Below are positions 39,299 through 39,572 of a stretch of DNA of 39,572 bases, piece after piece. Both the position numbers and the translations under genes were made by a program. Under the pieces are notes generated by a model. The model saw nothing but the letters and a program-made list of their open reading frames with translations, was not told where the DNA came from and searched no databases. The stretch is from Opitutaceae bacterium (GTDB lineage: Bacteria > Verrucomicrobiota > Verrucomicrobiia > Opitutales > Opitutaceae). Numbering within the stretch: position 1 is the stretch's first letter; every line of letters begins with the position of its first letter. Location: contig JAUSID010000256.1 of the NCBI GenBank assembly GCA_030648295.1, positions 1-39,572 of the forward strand, in the 5' to 3' direction.

Positions 39299-39572
39299 TG
39301 CGCCGTGAAAAGCCATGGGACTTCAGTGGGGAAGTTAGAACAAGCCCTCCCGGGAAAGGTCGCTCCACCCGGTACCGCCTGGAGGGACGGTGGAGGCAAC
39401 GAAGCCGTTCAAGCACTCCAGGAAAAGGCCCCGTCAGGGGGTCAGGAAGCGCGCAGGCCATAATATGAATGAACACCGAGCAAGCTTCGAAAAGGGCAAT
39501 GCGGACGCCGACCCCGTTGAAATAGGGGGAAGGCTGGTATCTTCCGGGAAGGAGATGATGAGCGACACGTGC
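39299..39572 (+). mobile_element. Possible 5' end of a group II intron (truncated by window)
   Basis: At 39299 the sequence begins GTGCGCCGTGAAAAGCC, which resembles the GUGYG 5' end of bacterial group II introns. About 165 bp of structured-looking, non-coding sequence follows, including GGCAACGAAGCCG. From 39465 a frame 'MNEHRASFEKGNADADPVEI' then 'GGRLVSSGKEMMSDTC' is open to the window edge, where an intron-encoded reverse transcriptase could begin. No reverse-transcriptase motif is within view, so the call is tentative. Confidence 0.35.
39465..39572 (+). CDS. Partial open frame running off the window (possible intron-encoded protein)
   Basis: An ATG at 39465 opens 36 codons without stop up to the last base. 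The N-terminal residues are hydrophilic and unrecognised. If the upstream element is a group II intron, this would be the start of its maturase/reverse transcriptase. Only sequence beyond the window can decide. Confidence 0.3.
   Translation, partial: MNEHRASFEKGNADADPVEIGGRLVSSGKEMMSDTC

Overview
The window looks like a chromosomal segment of a high-GC Verrucomicrobiota bacterium, most likely Opitutaceae. The main evidence is two very large TonB-dependent receptors whose mature N-termini carry the 'VELSPF' motif familiar from the expanded receptor families of Opitutus and its relatives. A DUF1593/Sde182-like secreted hydrolase, DUF5069, an ECF42-type sigma factor with a DGPF partner, and many palindromic intergenic repeats fit the same picture. 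No rRNA, tRNA, CRISPR array or replication origin was seen.

Layout. 0.5-3.6 kb: small stress or signalling genes (two VOC proteins, an AHSA1/SRPBCC protein, two single-domain response regulators). 3.6-10 kb: a probable sugar or sugar-acid uptake locus, with SDR dehydrogenase, ACS-type MFS transporter and aldo/keto reductase on the minus strand, divergent from a TonB-dependent receptor. 10.4-12.8 kb: a DGPF/YCII protein and an ECF42-type sigma gene that carries a frameshift. 12.9-15.1 kb: an antitoxin with an internally deleted PIN toxin, then a Sde182-like secreted gene lying between two fragments of a second sigma gene. 15.1-17.5 kb: an island of lower GC with a predicted PD-(D/E)xK nuclease, REP/RAYT debris and an orphan membrane protein. 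17.4-19.1 kb: a nucleoside-symporter-like MFS gene bracketed by two 106-bp direct hairpin repeats. 19.2-20.3 kb: a BRO-N gene and a truncated HsdR stub. 20.8-24 kb: the second receptor. 24.3-25.9 kb: DUF433, a truncated DUF5615 toxin, a gutted alpha/beta hydrolase and a membrane protein.

26.0-31.3 kb is a distinct accessory block of lower GC. Every intact gene in it is small, most are hypothetical, and all lie on the minus strand. They include an intact addiction-module pair and DUF3024 and DUF5069 proteins. Short GCC(C/G)AAC and GTT(G/C)GGC boundary motifs sit next to several stop and start codons, and two families of direct repeats flank genes. It resembles an integron cassette array, but no integrase is in the window and the proposed attC-like sites are irregular.

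32.1-36.6 kb holds the most interesting intact system: a tight four-gene minus-strand operon. It encodes a MotA/TolQ/ExbB-type channel, an actin/Hsp70-fold protein with a C-terminal FHA-like region, and two von Willebrand A proteins. Both VWA proteins are anchored by the same ExbD-like helix (motif SFLDCICCGFGA). This suggests a proton-driven envelope machine in which VWA domains replace the usual periplasmic domain of ExbD, TolR or MotB. It is followed on the plus strand by two lipoprotein genes. The right end has tandem repeats, a third response regulator and a possible 5' end of a group II intron running off the window.

A recurring theme is decay: several accessory genes (two toxins, HsdR, a hydrolase, a sigma factor and its ghost copy) are broken, while their short partners, notably two antitoxin-like genes, remain intact.
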